From NCBI GenBank assembly GCA_016285335.1, contig JAEEQO010000013.1, forward strand, positions 1-25,107: a stretch of 25,107 nt of DNA, in the 5' to 3' direction. Below the pieces are notes generated by a model. It saw only the letters and a list, made by a program, of their open reading frames with translations, was not told the origin of the DNA and did not search any database. Positions 1 through 7,615 of this stretch are shown piece after piece (positions within the stretch are counted from its first letter, which is position 1; the number at the start of each line of letters is the position of its first letter). The stretch comes from Victivallales bacterium. GTDB taxonomy: Bacteria > Verrucomicrobiota > Lentisphaeria > Victivallales > UBA1829. Position numbers and translations under genes: made by a program.

Positions 1-120
1 CTAATAATATACAGGGTCCCGGAACAAATGCAAAGGCAAAGAACGGGCATTTTCCGCTTTTTTTGGATTCCCGGAAAACACGGCGGATAAGGCCGTCGCA
101 ATTTCACAGAACAATGCCGT

Positions 121-157
121 AAAAAAATCATGCCGGACACGAGGATGCCCGGCATGA
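121..157 (-). terminator. Rho-independent terminator of the GH115 gene
   Basis: On the minus strand, 35 bases past the GH115 stop codon, two perfect 9-base arms (TCATGCCGG and CCGGCATGA, at 128-136 and 149-157) enclose a 12-base loop and are followed by seven T residues (121-127). The rest of 1-191 shows no gene I can support. Confidence 0.9.
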
Positions 158-191
158 TGGAAGGTCCGTTTTTTCAGCAGGGAAGGGGGTC

Positions 192-3140
192 TTATTTCGT
201 CTTCACCTGGCTGTTGAATTTCGGGCCGAAGTAGGTCTTCGGCAGCGCGCCGGAGGAAAGCACGATCTTCTCCAGGACGATGGCGGGATCGACCATGTAG
301 ATCTTGAGCGTGTGGGCGCCGGCGGGGATGTCGAGCTGCGTCTTCATCTGGCGGCTGTTCTCCTTCACGATCCGGTCCCAGCTCGTGGAGCCGGACTCGA
401 ACGCCTGCTTGTAGGACGTCTTCTTGAAGCCCTCGTAGGCGTCCACGACGACCGGTTCGGCATCGTCGATGCCGACCGCGATGCGGAGCCCGCGGTCCGG
501 GACGAAGTTCAGGGTCGGGGACGTAAAGAGCGTGACGTCGTACTTGCCCGCCTCGGAGACGCAGATCGGATACTCCATATTCGGCGCCTTAGCGTGGTCG
601 GTCACGCTGTCGGCGGTCACGGGGTAGATGCTCATGCCGCCGTCCGCGCGGCCGTAGTTCGGGATGAGCTTCCAGGTCACGCCGTTGACGGCGTTGATCT
701 TCGAGGGCTTGTCGGCGGGGATGGAGACCGGACCGGCGAGCGCGGCCCAGACGGCCTTTGCGCCCTTCGGGGCGACCGGGGCATCGGCCTTGACGGCGGA
801 CACACGGATCTTCACGGCGCCGTTCGGACCCGCGACCTCGATGCTGCCGGCGTTCGTGCCGTTCTTCAGCGCGGTCCAGTCGATGTCGACGGACACCAGG
901 GCATCAACAGCGCCCGCCGTGCCGCCGGTCACATCGACCTTGATCCATTGTTCGGCCGGCTTGACCGTGAACCTGGCTTCCTTCGAGCCGCGGGCGAAGA
1001 CCTCGAACGTATGTTTGACCGGATTCCATGCATCGAACACGGGGAGGCTGAGCTCCTGCGCCGCGGGCCATGCCCGTTCGGAATTCTCGACCGCCACGCC
1101 GATCTCGGAGACGTCCGGCACGTTCACCTCGGTCAGCCTCGGCAGTTCGTTGCGGTTCGGGGTGTCCCAGCCGTTCCGCGAGGTGCCGATGTGCGGCTGG
1201 TCCATCATGTGGATCCACTTGCCGCCCGCGATTTCCTTGTTGTAGACGTCGGAAAGCTTCTGGTCCTCCTGGAAAAGGTCGCGGGCACGCTGCGCAAACG
1301 CCTTGGCGGAGGCGCGGCCCTGCTGCGCGTAGAGGCGGTTCTTCGCGACGGAGACCTGAAGCTCGGCGACCTGCGCGGAGGCTTTCACCGGATGGTAAAC
1401 GAGCTGGAAATAGGCGTCCTGATATTCCTTCGGCATCACTTTCTTCAGCGCTTCGGCGCGTTCGACGAGCTTTTTCCAGGCTTCCACGACGCCGTCGGCC
1501 TCGCGGTCGTTGACCACGCTGAACGTGTCCGCCTCGAGAATCTCCGGCTTGCGCCAGCCGTTGTACTTCGCGTACTTGGAAACGAGGTCGGCGATCTCTT
1601 CGGCGTGCTCGTCGCCGAACTGTTCCTTCGCCCAGTTGAGCATGTATTCCGGAAGCTTTTCGCGCGGGATGGCGTCGGGATCGTACGCGAACTTCAGCAC
1701 GAAGTCGATCGGGATCTCCATCGGCTTCAGGTCGCCGGTGTTCAGGATCCACACGCGGTCGGCGCCCCAGCGATAGGTCAGGTCCAGCTGTTCCCAGAGT
1801 TTCGGGACCGGGCTCACGTTCAGCCAGCGGTAGCTGTGCGGGCCGCCGACGTAATCGACGTGGTAGTAGATGCCCGCGCCGCCGGAGCGTTTGCGTTCCT
1901 CGGGGGTGGGCAGACGCCGCACGTTGCCCCAGTTGTCGTCGCACCACAGGATCGTGATGTCGTCCGGGACGCGCATGCCGCTGTCGTAGTAATCCTGCAC
2001 TTCCTTGTAGATCGCCCACATCTGCGGGACCTCGGAGGCGGGCTTGCCGTACGCCTCGGAAATGAGGCTGCGCTGGTCGTCGATGATGCGGTTCAGGAGC
2101 TTGATGTTGTCTTCCATCTTCGAATCGCGGCCCGCCATCGCCTCGTCGCCGTCGCCGCGCATGCCGACCGTGACCAGGTTGTCATACTTCGCGTTGCGGG
2201 TGATGCCCTCTTTCCAGAAGGAATACAGCCTGTCCTTATTCGTAAGGTAGTTCCACACGCCGTGGTTCGGGTAGTTGTGCCATTCCTGCTGGGCGCGCAT
2301 CATGGGCTCGTGGTGGCTGGTGCCCATCACGATGCCGTATTCGTCCGCCAGACGCGGGTTTTCCGGGTCGTCGGTGTTGAACGCCTTGCCCCACATCGCC
2401 GGCCACAGGTAGTTGCCCTTCAGGCGCAGGATGAGCTCGAACATGTGCACGTACATCTTGGAGTTGATGCCGCCGAAATTCGCGCGCGCCCACGGCCCGA
2501 ACGCCGGTTCCTCGTCGTTGATGAAGATGCCGCGGTATTTCACCTTCGGCGGCCCCTGCACGTAGGTCCCGGCGGCGATGTAAAGGGCGTCGTGCTTCTT
2601 CGCGGGGACGTCGGCCCACCAGTACCACGGGGAAACGCCGATCTTCTCGGAAATGTCGTAGATGCCGAAGATCGTGCCGCGCTTGTCGCTGCCGGCGACC
2701 ACGAGATTGCCGTCGACGGTCCCGATCAGGAACGATTCCCACTGGCCCTCGATCTTTGACACATCGATCTTCCCGTCGGCGATCAGGCCGTCGATGAGCT
2801 TGCTCTTGCCGATGGTGCCGACCACGACGGAACCTTTTTCGATCGAGCCGGCGTCAGTGACGACTTCCGAAGCCTTGCCGGTCACTTTGCCGACATCGTC
2901 GCCAAGGTCTTTCGCGGCGCGGATCACGCCCGCCCAGTCGGCGGCATCGACCAGGATCTTCGCGGAAACGCCGTCCTTCGCGAGCCGGAAGGCACCGGGT
3001 GCGGCGGCAAATTTCACATAGGGAACGGCCGCAGCGTTCGACGGCTGGGCGGAACCGGACGCTGCATCTCCGGACGTGGAGCATGCGGCGGCCGCGAGCG
3101 CGAAAGCGCAGCAGGCGGAGTACAGGAGCTTTTTCGACAT
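192..3140 (-). CDS. GH115 family xylan alpha-(4-O-methyl)glucuronidase, lipoprotein
   Basis: This is a predicted surface or periplasmic enzyme that removes (4-O-methyl)glucuronic acid side chains from glucuronoxylan. I start it at ATG 3138-3140 (982 residues), not at the in-frame codon 63 bases upstream: GAGGA lies 8 bases before this ATG and the protein then opens with a signal peptide (MSKKLLYSACCAFALAAAAC). The AAAC lipobox is slightly atypical at -3, and Cys20 would be lipidated. The family-specific core follows at about residues 200-300, with the FGPWARANFGGIN and LKGNYLWPAMWGKAF segments and then GTSHHEP. Further on are a HVDYVGGPHSYRWL segment and WILNTGDLKPMEIP. The C-terminal ~300 residues look like the beta-rich accessory domain usual for GH115. 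It stands alone with its own promoter and terminator. Family assignment is secure; substrate is inferred from the family. Confidence 0.93.
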   Translation of the reverse strand: MSKKLLYSACCAFALAAAACSTSGDAASGSAQPSNAAAVPYVKFAAAPGAFRLAKDGVSAKILVDAADWAGVIRAAKDLGDDVGKVTGKASEVVTDAGSIEKGSVVVGTIGKSKLIDGLIADGKIDVSKIEGQWESFLIGTVDGNLVVAGSDKRGTIFGIYDISEKIGVSPWYWWADVPAKKHDALYIAAGTYVQGPPKVKYRGIFINDEEPAFGPWARANFGGINSKMYVHMFELILRLKGNYLWPAMWGKAFNTDDPENPRLADEYGIVMGTSHHEPMMRAQQEWHNYPNHGVWNYLTNKDRLYSFWKEGITRNAKYDNLVTVGMRGDGDEAMAGRDSKMEDNIKLLNRIIDDQRSLISEAYGKPASEVPQMWAIYKEVQDYYDSGMRVPDDITILWCDDNWGNVRRLPTPEERKRSGGAGIYYHVDYVGGPHSYRWLNVSPVPKLWEQLDLTYRWGADRVWILNTGDLKPMEIPIDFVLKFAYDPDAIPREKLPEYMLNWAKEQFGDEHAEEIADLVSKYAKYNGWRKPEILEADTFSVVNDREADGVVEAWKKLVERAEALKKVMPKEYQDAYFQLVYHPVKASAQVAELQVSVAKNRLYAQQGRASAKAFAQRARDLFQEDQKLSDVYNKEIAGGKWIHMMDQPHIGTSRNGWDTPNRNELPRLTEVNVPDVSEIGVAVENSERAWPAAQELSLPVFDAWNPVKHTFEVFARGSKEARFTVKPAEQWIKVDVTGGTAGAVDALVSVDIDWTALKNGTNAGSIEVAGPNGAVKIRVSAVKADAPVAPKGAKAVWAALAGPVSIPADKPSKINAVNGVTWKLIPNYGRADGGMSIYPVTADSVTDHAKAPNMEYPICVSEAGKYDVTLFTSPTLNFVPDRGLRIAVGIDDAEPVVVDAYEGFKKTSYKQAFESGSTSWDRIVKENSRQMKTQLDIPAGAHTLKIYMVDPAIVLEKIVLSSGALPKTYFGPKFNSQVKTK

Positions 3141-3185
3141 GTTTGGATTCCTCGCGTTATTGTTAAAATATAACGGTTTTGATGT

Positions 3186-3203
3186 TTGAAAATAACATTT
3201 CAA
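3186..3203. promoter_or_regulatory. Palindrome near the GH115 transcription start (operator candidate)
   Basis: TTGAAA and TTTCAA arms (3186-3191 and 3198-3203) form a perfect inverted repeat around a 6-base centre. It begins about 6 bases downstream of the -10 box proposed for the GH115 gene, where a bound repressor would block transcription. Its role is inferred from position and symmetry only. Confidence 0.4.
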
Positions 3204-3208
3204 GAGAT

Positions 3209-3236
3209 ACTATAGCCCGTATCTTCTTTTTTTCAA
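3209..3236 (-). promoter_or_regulatory. Sigma-70-type promoter for the GH115 gene
   Basis: TTGAAA (3236-3231), a 16-base spacer and TATAGT (3214-3209) on the minus strand. The predicted start of transcription is near 3202, giving a leader of about 60 bases to the ATG at 3140. Confidence 0.6.
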
Positions 3237-3321
3237 ATCATTTTTCTGCTTTTTAACCGCTTTTTTCGCGCGGCAGGTGCGCCGCGGGGTCACGGGTAAG
3301 CCGTGATTCCGGCGGAAGGAT

Positions 3322-3930
3322 TTACTTGCCGGAGATGTTTCCGGTCACCGCCGCGAGGAATTCCATGCGGAGGGATTCTTTCTTTTCGAACTCGCCGCGG
3401 ATGGCGGACGTGACCATGCTGGCGTTCTGCTTGCGGATGCCGCGACTGGTCATGCAGAAGTGGGTGGCCTCGCACATCACGTACACGCCGCGCGCGTCCA
3501 GCACGTCCATGATGGCGTCGGCGATCTGGGCGGTCATGCGTTCCTGGATCTGCAGGCGGCGGGCGAAGCAGTCCACGAGGCGGGCGAGCTTCGAAATGCC
3601 GACAATGCGGCGGTTCGGCAGGTATCCCACGGAGATATGCCCGAAGAACGGGAAAAGATGGTGTTCGCACGTGGAGTAGAACTCGCAGTTCTTCAGGATG
3701 ACCATCTCCCGGCACACGTCTTCGGTGAAGGTCTTCAGGATCTTTTTCGGGTCCTGGCGGTAGCCGGAGAAGATCTCTTCCGCGGCCAGGCGGACGCGGG
3801 CCGGCGTCTCGACGAGCCCCTCGCGGGAACCGTCCTCGCCGATAAGCCGGAAGAAGCTCGAAACGAGCTGTTCCATCTGCTGGTCGCGTTCGGACGTCGC
3901 CGGACGCGCGGATGCTGCCTTTCTGGGCAT
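3322..3930 (-). CDS. folE: GTP cyclohydrolase I
   Basis: This enzyme converts GTP to 7,8-dihydroneopterin triphosphate, the first step of both folate and queuosine (preQ0) synthesis. It is 202 residues, close to the usual length. The zinc site is visible as STCEHHLFPF (Cys88, His91) and ATHFCMTSRG (Cys159). VGYLPNRRIVGISKLARLV is the typical GTP-binding and decamer core. The ATG lies one base after the queE stop codon, and AGGAG inside the end of queE is spaced 9 bases from it, so the two are translationally linked. It is the last gene of the aas-queC-queE-folE operon, which suggests that it feeds preQ0 synthesis. A second folE for folate elsewhere in the genome cannot be excluded. Confidence 0.96.
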   Translation of the reverse strand: MPRKAASARPATSERDQQMEQLVSSFFRLIGEDGSREGLVETPARVRLAAEEIFSGYRQDPKKILKTFTEDVCREMVILKNCEFYSTCEHHLFPFFGHISVGYLPNRRIVGISKLARLVDCFARRLQIQERMTAQIADAIMDVLDARGVYVMCEATHFCMTSRGIRKQNASMVTSAIRGEFEKKESLRMEFLAAVTGNISGK

Positions 3931-3931
3931 G

Positions 3932-4510
3932 TCAACGAACTCCTATGATTTTGTGCAGCTGCACGGACAATTTGAAACGCGGATGGGCGAGCACGAAATC
4001 CAGCGCCTCCGCCAGATTGGTCGTGCCGTCCTTCCGGGCAAGCGGCTGGATGCGTTTCTCGCAGTCGGCCTCCTGCATGGAGAGATAGTATGGAATGCGT
4101 TCCGGTTCGAACACAAATTTCAGTTCATTCGCGCGCGGGACGACGGGCGAAAGCCCGTTCTTCGGGGAGACCGTGATCCAGTCCACCCAGTCCGGCACGG
4201 GCAGCGTGCCGTTCGTCTCGATGCAGACGCGGCATCCGAATCCGCGGAACAGCGGTTCGTCGTCGCGGAGCTGAAGCGCGGGTTCGCCCCCGGTCAGAAC
4301 GATGATCGCGCCTTCGCGGCCCTTCAGAAGCGCACGGACGGCGTCTTCCAGCTTGTCGCGCGTCATTTCCTCGGCGTGCGAGTGGTCGGTATCGCACCAG
4401 GGGCAGGCGAGGTTGCAGCCGGAGAACCGCACGAAGACGGCGGGCGTCCCGGCGAACGCGCCTTCGCCCTGAATGGAGTAAAAAACCTCGTTGACCCGGT
4501 AAGTGTGCAT
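3932..4510 (-). CDS. queE: 7-carboxy-7-deazaguanine synthase (radical SAM)
   Basis: This is a radical S-adenosylmethionine enzyme that converts 6-carboxytetrahydropterin to 7-carboxy-7-deazaguanine, on the way to preQ0 and queuosine-modified tRNA. It is 192 residues. Near the N-terminus FYSIQGEGAFAGTPAVFVRF is followed by GCNLACPWCD, giving the cluster ligands Cys32, Cys36 and Cys39 in CX3CX2C spacing. VLTGGEPALQ is the radical SAM GGEP motif, and IETNGTLPVP and WITVSPKNGL are typical QueE segments. It sits 6 bases downstream of queC and one base upstream of folE, with no room for separate promoters. Identification rests on motif order plus the neighbouring que genes. Confidence 0.95.
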   Translation of the reverse strand: MHTYRVNEVFYSIQGEGAFAGTPAVFVRFSGCNLACPWCDTDHSHAEEMTRDKLEDAVRALLKGREGAIIVLTGGEPALQLRDDEPLFRGFGCRVCIETNGTLPVPDWVDWITVSPKNGLSPVVPRANELKFVFEPERIPYYLSMQEADCEKRIQPLARKDGTTNLAEALDFVLAHPRFKLSVQLHKIIGVR

Positions 4511-4516
4511 GGCGGT

Positions 4517-5182
4517 TCAGTCCTCGTACACGGTCGGGTCGGGGAGTCCGGCCTCGCGGAACGCGTCTTTGCGTTCGCGGCAGGTACCGCATTTGCCGCA
4601 ATGCCTGTCGCGGCCGTTGTAGCAGCTCCAGGTGAGGGAGTAATCCACGCCGAGTTCGGCCCCGAGCGCGGCGATCTGCCCCTTCGTCATGCGGCAGAAC
4701 GGCGACAGGAGTTTCACTTTTCCGCCGGTCCCGGCGTCGATCGCCTGTGCCATGCCGTCGATGAATTCCGGGCGGCAGTCCGGATAGATCGCGTGGTCGC
4801 CGCTGTGGTTGCCGAGGATGACGGCGGAGCAGCCGGAATCCTCCGCGAGTCCGGCCGCGGCGGCGAGCATGATGCCGTTGCGGAACGGCACGACGGTCGA
4901 CGCCATGTTGGATTCGTTGTATGCGCCTTCCGGGATCGCGCCGCCCGATTTGAGCAGGGACGAGTGAAAATACTTGCCAATGAATCCGAGCGGGATCTCG
5001 AGGCGGGGGATATTGAGCTTGCGGCAGATCGCGTCCGCCGCGGCAAGTTCGCGCGCGTTGTGCTTGGCGCCGTAGGAAAACGATACGGCGGAGACGGTCT
5101 CGAATTCCCGTATCGCCCACCACAGTGCGGTAGAGCTGTCCATGCCGCCGGAAAAAACGACGAGCGCGTGTTCCTGCTTCAT
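4517..5182 (-). CDS. queC: 7-cyano-7-deazaguanine (preQ0) synthase
   Basis: This ATP-dependent enzyme turns 7-carboxy-7-deazaguanine into preQ0, using ammonia. It is 221 residues. The PP-loop ATP-binding motif SGGMDS is at residues 11-16, FSYGAKHNARE and ILGNHSGDHAIYPDCRPEF are family segments, and the C-terminal zinc site is formed by Cys187, Cys195, Cys198 and Cys201 (SC...HCGKCGTC). The ATG is well placed 18 bases after the stop of the acyltransferase gene. With queE and folE it supplies three of the four steps from GTP to preQ0. queD (6-carboxytetrahydropterin synthase) and queF are not in this window. Confidence 0.96.
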   Translation of the reverse strand: MKQEHALVVFSGGMDSSTALWWAIREFETVSAVSFSYGAKHNARELAAADAICRKLNIPRLEIPLGFIGKYFHSSLLKSGGAIPEGAYNESNMASTVVPFRNGIMLAAAAGLAEDSGCSAVILGNHSGDHAIYPDCRPEFIDGMAQAIDAGTGGKVKLLSPFCRMTKGQIAALGAELGVDYSLTWSCYNGRDRHCGKCGTCRERKDAFREAGLPDPTVYED

Positions 5183-5200
5183 TCGGCCGGCTCCTTCCAG

Positions 5201-7477
5201 TCAGATCTTGTCGCCGTGTTCGCGGGCGAGCTTGTTGATGGTCTGGAGGTCGAGCTTGCCGGATCCGAGCAGCGGGATGCGGTCGAGCTTGATGAAATCC
5301 GGGACCTTCGGGATCCAGAGCGGCGGCACGTTTTTCTTCTGAAGCTCCTCGATGACTTTTTCGGGGTCGAGGTTCGGATTCGAGTAGAAGACCACGATGC
5401 GTTCGCCGCGCTTCGCGTCGGGCGCCCCGGTCACGGCCACGTCGTGCGATTCGCTGCCGATGATCTCGCTCACGGACATCTCGACGAGTTCGTGCGGGAC
5501 CATTTCGCCGGCGATCTTGGAGAAGCGGGACAGGCGGCCGGTGATCGTGATGTAGCCGTCCTCCGCCATGGTCGCGATGTCGCCGGTGTTGTAGTAGCCG
5601 TTTTGGATGACCTTTGCCGTGAGCTCGGGTTCGTTCAGGTAGCCCTTCATCACCAGGCCGCCCTTCACGAGCATCAGGCCGGGCGTGTTCGGGGGCAGTT
5701 CCTCGAACGTGTCCGGGTCCACGATCTTCACGTGGATGCCGGGCAGGGGCGCGCCGATGCTGCCGGGCCTGCCGCACTCGCGTCCGAGCGTGAAAACGCT
5801 TCGCGCGAGGTTGATCGCCACGATGGGCGAGAGCTCGGTGCAGCCGAAGCCTTCGGTCACGGTGAGCCCGGTCATGGACTTCACCTTTTCGGAAATGTCG
5901 CTGCGGAGTTTCTCCGCGCCGGTGATGACCAGGCGGAGCGACTTGAACTGGCCCGGCTTCAGCTTCCGCATGTAGGTCTGCAGGAACGTGGGCGTGGCGA
6001 TCAGGATCGTGAGCTTGTCCTTCTCCACCGCGTTGCACACGCCCTGCGCGTCCAGCGGGTTCAGCAGGAACGTCACGCGCGTGCCGCACAGGCTCGGGAG
6101 GACGAACCCGATCATGAACCCGAACGCGTGGAAAAGCGGCAGATTGCCGACGGTCGTGTCGTGCGGCGTCCAGTTCACGTTGCGCCAGAAATTGAAGAAG
6201 TCGGAGTTCAGGTTGTGGTGGGTCAGCATGATGCCCTTCGGCATGCCGGTGGAGCCGCTGGAGAAGAGCAGCACGGCGTCGTTCATGCTGTCGCGCCACG
6301 TCTTCGGCGCGTACTGGCACATCAGCAGGCGCGACGGCAGCAGGATGGCGTCCATGATGGCGGTCCACTTGATGCCCTTCGTGATGTACGGGCGGATGTC
6401 CTCCAGCAGGAACATTTCCGGCGTCGGCTCCAGTTTCAGCTTTTCCAGGAACTTCCGGCTCGTGAGGATGAGCTTGATGTTCGCTTTCTCAATGGAGGCG
6501 CGGCGCACGGCCTCGCCGACCGAGTAGTTCAGGATCGCCGGGATGCGGTCCGCGAAGAGCACGCCGTAGAGCACGATGGCGGCGTTCACGCAGTTCGGCA
6601 GCAGCACGCCGATGTACTTGCTGTCGTTCTTTTCGTCCAGCTGGCGGATCACGCGGGAGAAGATCAGCGCCTTGATGAGCGTGTCCAGATCCTTCGGCCC
6701 ATTCTTGTCCGCGTCCTTGTACATGCAGTGGAACGGATGCCGGCGCACCTGGCGCGCAAACGCGTAGTGAATGGTGCGTTCGCTGGGGAAGCCCTCGCTT
6801 TCCACGTCCGCGCCCATTTCGGAAATGAGCTGGCGCAGCTGGAACGGCGTGATGTCCGGGCTGATGCGCTTGCCGATCGCCACGGCCACCGGGATCGGGA
6901 ACTGGCGCGGCATGATGAAACGGAAATGCCCCTTGTAATACGGGAACATGCTGCCCCAGAGCATGCCGATGCGGACCGGCAGGACCGGCACGTCGCGGTC
7001 CGCGGGCAGAATGCGCGAAAGCCCCTTCTTGAACCGCAGGATCAGGCCGTTGCCGGACACGCCGCCCTCGGGGAACATGCAGATGAGTTCGCCGTCGCGG
7101 AGCAGCTGCTGTGTTTTCTCCATGAACTCCTGCATCTTCTTCGGACCGGCGCCGGGGACCTCGATCACGCCCATGCGGCGGAAGAGCGGCCCCAGGAACT
7201 TCATATGGTAGAACTCCGTGTGCATCATGAAGTGGATCTTCCGCTTCGTGGTCGCCATCATGATGAACGAGTCGAAGATGGAAACATGGTTCGCCACGAA
7301 GAGCGCGGGGCCTTCCTTCGGGACGTTCTCCTCGCCGTCGAACCGCTCCACGAAGCACGTGTGCCGCAGGATCATGATGATGAACTTGAAGACTTCGTAC
7401 GGGAAGCAGACCAGCAGGACGGCAAACAGAAGGAATGCCGCTGCAAGACAGCCCAAAACTATCAGCAAGGTGTTCAA
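5201..7477 (-). CDS. Bifunctional lysophospholipid acyltransferase / acyl-ACP synthetase, Aas-like
   Basis: The protein has 758 residues. An N-terminal membrane segment (about residues 3-25) is followed by a PlsC-type acyltransferase domain with the HX4D motif NHVSIFD (63-69) and FPEGG (135-139). An adenylate-forming domain follows, with FSSGSTGMPKG (405-415), GFGCTELSP (543-551) and a later YYNTGD. This order and size resemble E. coli Aas (719 residues), which activates fatty acids and re-acylates lysophosphatidylethanolamine at the inner membrane; the substrate here is inferred. The start codon is TTG (7475-7477), with AGGAG 9 bases upstream and no in-frame ATG nearby. It is the first gene of the operon with queC, queE and folE, behind a good promoter. 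The functional link between lipid repair and tRNA modification is unclear. Confidence 0.9.
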   Translation of the reverse strand: MNTLLIVLGCLAAAFLLFAVLLVCFPYEVFKFIIMILRHTCFVERFDGEENVPKEGPALFVANHVSIFDSFIMMATTKRKIHFMMHTEFYHMKFLGPLFRRMGVIEVPGAGPKKMQEFMEKTQQLLRDGELICMFPEGGVSGNGLILRFKKGLSRILPADRDVPVLPVRIGMLWGSMFPYYKGHFRFIMPRQFPIPVAVAIGKRISPDITPFQLRQLISEMGADVESEGFPSERTIHYAFARQVRRHPFHCMYKDADKNGPKDLDTLIKALIFSRVIRQLDEKNDSKYIGVLLPNCVNAAIVLYGVLFADRIPAILNYSVGEAVRRASIEKANIKLILTSRKFLEKLKLEPTPEMFLLEDIRPYITKGIKWTAIMDAILLPSRLLMCQYAPKTWRDSMNDAVLLFSSGSTGMPKGIMLTHHNLNSDFFNFWRNVNWTPHDTTVGNLPLFHAFGFMIGFVLPSLCGTRVTFLLNPLDAQGVCNAVEKDKLTILIATPTFLQTYMRKLKPGQFKSLRLVITGAEKLRSDISEKVKSMTGLTVTEGFGCTELSPIVAINLARSVFTLGRECGRPGSIGAPLPGIHVKIVDPDTFEELPPNTPGLMLVKGGLVMKGYLNEPELTAKVIQNGYYNTGDIATMAEDGYITITGRLSRFSKIAGEMVPHELVEMSVSEIIGSESHDVAVTGAPDAKRGERIVVFYSNPNLDPEKVIEELQKKNVPPLWIPKVPDFIKLDRIPLLGSGKLDLQTINKLAREHGDKI

Positions 7478-7561
7478 AGGAGGGGACTCCTGAAATCGTT
7501 GGCGTGTTTTTGAAAATCCGACCCGAATCCGGCCGCACAGGCAGCCGCGTCATTGCAATGA

Positions 7562-7580
7562 GTATATTTATATAATATAC
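7562..7580. promoter_or_regulatory. Palindrome overlapping the -10 box of the aas operon
   Basis: GTATATT (7562-7568) and AATATAC (7574-7580) form a perfect 7-base inverted repeat around TATAT. It overlaps the -10 box of the operon promoter. It could be an operator, but AT-rich -10 regions produce such symmetry easily, so confidence is low. Confidence 0.3.
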
Positions 7581-7602
7581 CACACAAACGTTTCTGAATC
7601 AA
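7574..7602 (-). promoter_or_regulatory. Promoter of the aas-queC-queE-folE operon
   Basis: TTGATT (7602-7597), a 17-base spacer and TATATT (7579-7574) on the minus strand, in the short gap after the upstream glycosyltransferase gene. It gives a leader of about 90 bases to the TTG start at 7477. Confidence 0.65.
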
Positions 7603-7615
7603 CCCTGATTTCCAA

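Noticed and set aside
312..2759. An 815-codon open frame on the plus strand opposite the GH115 gene
   Set aside because: It is the mirror of a GC-rich coding strand. Its product is rich in Arg, Val, Asp and His with no domain, while the minus strand encodes a clear GH115 protein.
3290..3306. A perfect 6-bp hairpin (TCACGG/CCGTGA) after folE as the operon terminator
   Set aside because: No T-run follows on the minus strand, so it was not called as a terminator; the operon end remains unmarked.
3929..7513. A 1194-codon open frame on the plus strand
   Set aside because: It lies antisense to folE, queE, queC and the aas-like gene, all of which have strong motifs. Composition is the Arg/His/Asp/Ala pattern of antisense frames, and no Shine-Dalgarno or domain was seen.
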